Shown here: piece by piece, positions 6,455 through 6,911 of the stretch
How positions within the stretch are numbered: position 1 is the stretch's first letter
How the letters are laid out: each line of letters opens with the position of its first letter
Assembly (NCBI GenBank): GCA_030626085.1
Contig: DAOUPQ010000102.1
Span: 1-6,911, forward strand
DNA from: Flavobacteriia bacterium
GTDB taxonomy: Bacteria > Bacteroidota > Bacteroidia > Flavobacteriales > Flavobacteriaceae
Reading direction: 5' to 3'
DNA length: 6,911 nucleotides
The notes under the pieces: generated by a model
What the model was told of the DNA's origin: nothing
What the model saw: the letters and a program-made list of their open reading frames with translations, nothing else
Databases searched by the model: none
Translations under genes and position numbers: made by a program

Positions 6455-6911
6455 ATGAAAACTATAAACCTAACAGCTCTGTTTAAATTTCTCCTCCTGT
6501 TTTCTGTTTTGAGCACAGTTTATTCCTATGCACAAACAACTACACCTTTTGTTAAAAGGTATGAAACTTCGGGTATTAATGGAGATCTGACCATAATTGG
6601 TAATTCAATATTGGGCGATAGCAAAGATACACCTTACAATGGAGATACTCAAAATAATTATATTGATATGGTGTTCGTTGATATTGATGGAGATGCAACT
6701 ACCTTTAATTCAAGTAGTGCTGCTTTTACAACCAATGTATGTAATAGAGTAGTTTATGCTGGTTTGTATTGGGGAGCAGATGTTGCCCCTACAACGCCGG
6801 CTCCGAATCAGGTAAAATTCAAAATTCCCGGAAATCCATATCAGGATTTGGTAGCTGATATTAACCTTGATAAAATATATTATAAAGATGTTACAGAAAT
6901 CCTAAAAATCA
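6455..6911 (+). CDS. Secreted surface-type protein, N-terminal fragment (3' end outside window)
   Basis: An open frame starts with ATG at 6455 and stays open for 152 codons to the window edge. A clear signal peptide is present: MKTINLTALFK, a hydrophobic core at about 8-22, and a likely cleavage at Ala26 (SYA|QTTT), so it should cross the inner membrane by Sec. The mature start contains FVKRYETSGINGDLTIIGNS (32-51), then YIDMVFVDIDGDATTFNSSS and CNRVVYAGLYWGAD. The 'DxxTFxSSSA ... C..VVxAGLYWG' arrangement is one I know from the N-terminus of large flavobacterial extracellular proteins, many of which end in a type IX secretion or gliding-associated C-terminal domain. Whether that domain is here cannot be seen. 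There is no lipobox and no catalytic motif in the visible part. An adhesin or cell-surface role is inference. No Shine-Dalgarno is evident. Confidence 0.75.
   Translation, partial: MKTINLTALFKFLLLFSVLSTVYSYAQTTTPFVKRYETSGINGDLTIIGNSILGDSKDTPYNGDTQNNYIDMVFVDIDGDATTFNSSSAAFTTNVCNRVVYAGLYWGADVAPTTPAPNQVKFKIPGNPYQDLVADINLDKIYYKDVTEILKI

Noticed and set aside
1..6911. CRISPR array, insertion sequence, tRNA or rRNA, toxin-antitoxin or defence genes
   Set aside because: No regularly spaced repeats, transposase-like frames, terminal inverted repeats or tRNA-like folds were seen; nearly all the sequence is explained by core genes.

Overview
This is a low-GC (AT-rich), ordinary chromosomal segment that looks like Bacteroidota, most likely class Flavobacteriia. 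The reasons are: topoisomerase IV subunits of Bacteroidota type (ParC of about 880 residues with a long acidic tail, ParE of 635) encoded in the order parE-parC; start codons without Shine-Dalgarno sequences; a promoter-like TTG/TAnnTTT pair upstream of parE; signal peptides that end in 'AQ'; and the start of a large secreted protein of a kind common in gliding or type IX-secreting flavobacteria. The assignment rests on sequence recognition, not on a search.

Layout. Minus strand, right to left from 4763: parE (4763-2856), then parC (2826-175) after a 29-nt gap, then 57 nt further on the first 39 codons of a cytochrome b561-like membrane protein (117-1) that runs off the left edge. A 124-nt divergent intergenic region (4764-4887) separates parE from pssA on the plus strand (4888-5676). 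pssA converges on a minus-strand gene for a secreted SYLF/YSC84-type protein (6234-5728). After a 220-nt intergenic region, a plus-strand gene for a secreted protein begins at 6455 and runs off the right edge.

How the genes work together. ParE (ATPase and Toprim) and ParC (DNA cleavage and C-terminal pinwheel) form the two halves of topoisomerase IV and are probably co-transcribed. PssA makes phosphatidylserine, the precursor of phosphatidylethanolamine. The other genes are not obviously linked to these.

Most notable points. (1) The SYLF gene carries a one-base frameshift near 5750-5751. The conserved end of the protein is intact in the next frame and would stop at 5685, giving 182 residues instead of 168. 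(2) A clean hairpin terminator for the SYLF gene lies inside the last codons of the convergent pssA. (3) ParC ends in QTTLF, which resembles a sliding-clamp-binding pentapeptide. I found no CRISPR array, insertion sequence, tRNA, rRNA or defence system, and nothing that amounts to a new biological system.
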